Origin: a virus | Length of the DNA stretch: 23,990 nt | Strand: one strand, 5' to 3' | IMG/VR virus record: IMGVR_UViG_3300018065_000072 | Coordinates: 1-23,990 of that record | In this document: piece by piece, positions 22,556 through 23,990 of the stretch | How positions within the stretch are numbered: the stretch's first letter is position 1 | Layout: each line of letters begins with the position of its first letter | Program-made: the position numbers and the translations under genes | Notes under the pieces: model-generated | What the model saw: the letters and a program-made list of their open reading frames with translations, nothing else | Database searches by the model: none | Told to the model about the DNA's origin: nothing

Positions 22556-23990
22556 TGAAAAATACGATCCGCGTAAAAATGCTGAATCACTCGATGCTTG
22601 CTATCGACTGCCATCCAGCACAATCACAGGAACTTCGAGAATACTTCTCATTTTTTGTTCCTGGGTATAAGTTTATGCCAGCATTTAAAAGAAAGGTTTG
22701 GGATGGCAAAGTCAGACTCTACAATCAATTGACAAAGGAATTGAATGTAGGATTATGGCGGCACCTGAAAAAATTTTGCGCGGATCGATTCTATCCTCTT
22801 CAAATTATTGATAATCCTGAGGTTGGACACCCAGAAGAGAAAAATCACGTAAACCATCAAGAACTCGTAAAATATCTCGGTGGACTTAAATGTCCTTACG
22901 AAGTAAGGGATTATCAGTATGATGCTGTTGCTCATGGTATTCAGAATAAAAGAGCAATTCTTCTTTCGCCAACAGGATCAGGAAAATCGTTTATCATCTA
23001 TAATCTAATGCGTTGGTATCTAGACAATCATCGACAGAAAGTTCTTGTTATCGTACCAACAACTTCTCTAGTCGAGCAAATGCATAAAGATTTTCAAGAC
23101 TATGGTTTACGAGTTGAAGAATGCTGTCATAAAGTCTATTCTGGAAAAGATAAAAACACTGATATGCCAATTATAATCTCCACTTGGCAATCCATCTACA
23201 AATTAGATGGAGAGTGGTTCGAGCAATTTGGTGCAATATTCGGAGATGAGGTTCATGGGTTTAAAGCAAAATCTCTCTCTGGAATTATGAATAAAGCAAT
23301 CAATGCAGAATATAGGTTTGGTACTACAGGAACTTTAGACGGCACTGAGACGAACAAGTTAGTCCTAGAAGGACTTTTTGGTCCTGTCTACAAAGTTACC
23401 ACAACTGTTGAATTGCAGAAAAAGAAAACATTAGCAGGACTTGACATCAAGGTTTTGCTCCTTAGATACCACAATGATATCTGTTATTCGATGATAAATA
23501 AAAAGTATCAAGAAGAAATCGACTACATCGTGACAAATGAAAAGAGGAATACTTTCATCACGAAATTAGGACTCTCCTTAGAAGGCAACACTCTGGTCCT
23601 GTTTCAATTCGTAGAAAAACACGGTAAAGTTCTTTATGATATGATGAAAGAGAGAGCAGAAGAGGACCGAAAAATATTTTATGTTTCTGGAGAGGTAGAT
23701 ACTGCGGACAGAGAACAAATCCGCGGAATTGTCGAGAAGCAACAAAATGCAATTATTGTTGCTTCTCTCGGTACTTTTAGCACAGGCATAAATATACGTA
23801 ACCTACACAATATTGTGTTTGCTTCACCTTCGAAGTCTCAAATAAAAGTTCTTCAAAGCATCGGGCGAGGTTTGAGAAAATCTGATAATGGGAAAGACAC
23901 CGTCCTTTACGACATTGCTGACGACTTTCACACAAAAGATTACAAGAATTTTACTTTGAAGCACAGTGCAGAAAGAGTTAAAATTTATAA
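22555..23990 (+). CDS. uvsW: Helicase UvsW, 3'-truncated by window edge
   Basis: The frame is open from GTG 22555 (AAGG at 22545-22548; stop and start overlap as TAGTG) to the right end, 478 codons; T4 UvsW is 503, so only a short C-end is missing. The start MKNTIRVKMLNHSMLAIDC aligns with the T4 N-end. The N-terminal domain ELREYFSFFVPGYKFMPAF and VWDGKVRLY is UvsW-specific. Superfamily 2 motifs: SPTGSGKS (Walker A, 138-145), VIVPTTSLVEQM, DEVH (231-234), GTTGTLDGTETN and QSIGRGLRK (434-442). It unwinds branched DNA and RNA-DNA hybrids, acting with UvsX and UvsY in recombination-driven replication. Confidence 0.95.
   Translation, partial: MKNTIRVKMLNHSMLAIDCHPAQSQELREYFSFFVPGYKFMPAFKRKVWDGKVRLYNQLTKELNVGLWRHLKKFCADRFYPLQIIDNPEVGHPEEKNHVNHQELVKYLGGLKCPYEVRDYQYDAVAHGIQNKRAILLSPTGSGKSFIIYNLMRWYLDNHRQKVLVIVPTTSLVEQMHKDFQDYGLRVEECCHKVYSGKDKNTDMPIIISTWQSIYKLDGEWFEQFGAIFGDEVHGFKAKSLSGIMNKAINAEYRFGTTGTLDGTETNKLVLEGLFGPVYKVTTTVELQKKKTLAGLDIKVLLLRYHNDICYSMINKKYQEEIDYIVTNEKRNTFITKLGLSLEGNTLVLFQFVEKHGKVLYDMMKERAEEDRKIFYVSGEVDTADREQIRGIVEKQQNAIIVASLGTFSTGINIRNLHNIVFASPSKSQIKVLQSIGRGLRKSDNGKDTVLYDIADDFHTKDYKNFTLKHSAERVKIY

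Overview
This window is part of the late structural region of a T4-like (myovirus) bacteriophage genome. The order neck (gp13, gp14), tail terminator (gp15), small and large terminase (gp16, gp17), sheath (gp18), tube (gp19), portal (gp20), prohead core (gp67/gp68-like), protease (gp21), scaffold (gp22) and major capsid (gp23) is the T4 order. Five copies of the T4 late-promoter box TATAAATA precede late genes. The Tyr/Thr/Arg/Asn-repeat structural protein, the small fibre-like proteins and the order gp23, small tail protein, uvsY, uvsW resemble marine T4-like phages (cyanophage or pelagiphage type). No host-specific marker is visible, so the host is not resolved.

Layout. Positions 1-3956 hold the 3' part of a long repetitive structural gene (open through the left edge), a coiled-coil protein, a GT-A type glycosyltransferase and a 2OG-Fe(II)-oxygenase-like protein. 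Positions 3964-6586 hold a late promoter and four small or fibre-like virion proteins, with a tandem-hairpin terminator. Positions 6602-10247 hold gp13 to gp16; gp14 carries a large LamG-like insertion. Positions 10225-12906 hold the large terminase, broken in two. Positions 12918-20465 hold gp18 to gp23 with two more late promoters. A strong UUCG-hairpin terminator follows gp23. A minus-strand DNA adenine methylase gene (20527-21381) sits between gp23 and the next plus-strand genes: a small tail protein, uvsY, a 51-residue basic protein and uvsW, which runs off the right edge.

The most interesting part is the terminase. The gp17 reading frame is interrupted near the ATPase-nuclease junction by an atypical split intein. 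A very short N-intein (Cys1 at codon 11026) is fused to the ATPase half. A C-intein of about 99 residues, ending Ser-His-Asn before Thr, is fused to the nuclease half. A free-standing GIY-YIG homing endonuclease gene lies between them. This matches the fractured-gene arrangement and the AceL-TerL class of split intein. The N-intein coding sequence also contains a perfect 10-bp inverted repeat and a late promoter placed so that readthrough mRNA would hide the endonuclease ribosome-binding site while late-initiated mRNA would expose it, the same logic known for I-TevI in T4. The C-half has no ATG, GTG or TTG in a position that would give a full C-intein, so its translation start is unusual.

The genes otherwise form tightly packed operons with ATGA or TAATG overlaps. 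There is no stretch longer than 300 bases without a gene, and I saw no tRNA gene, CRISPR array or insertion sequence.
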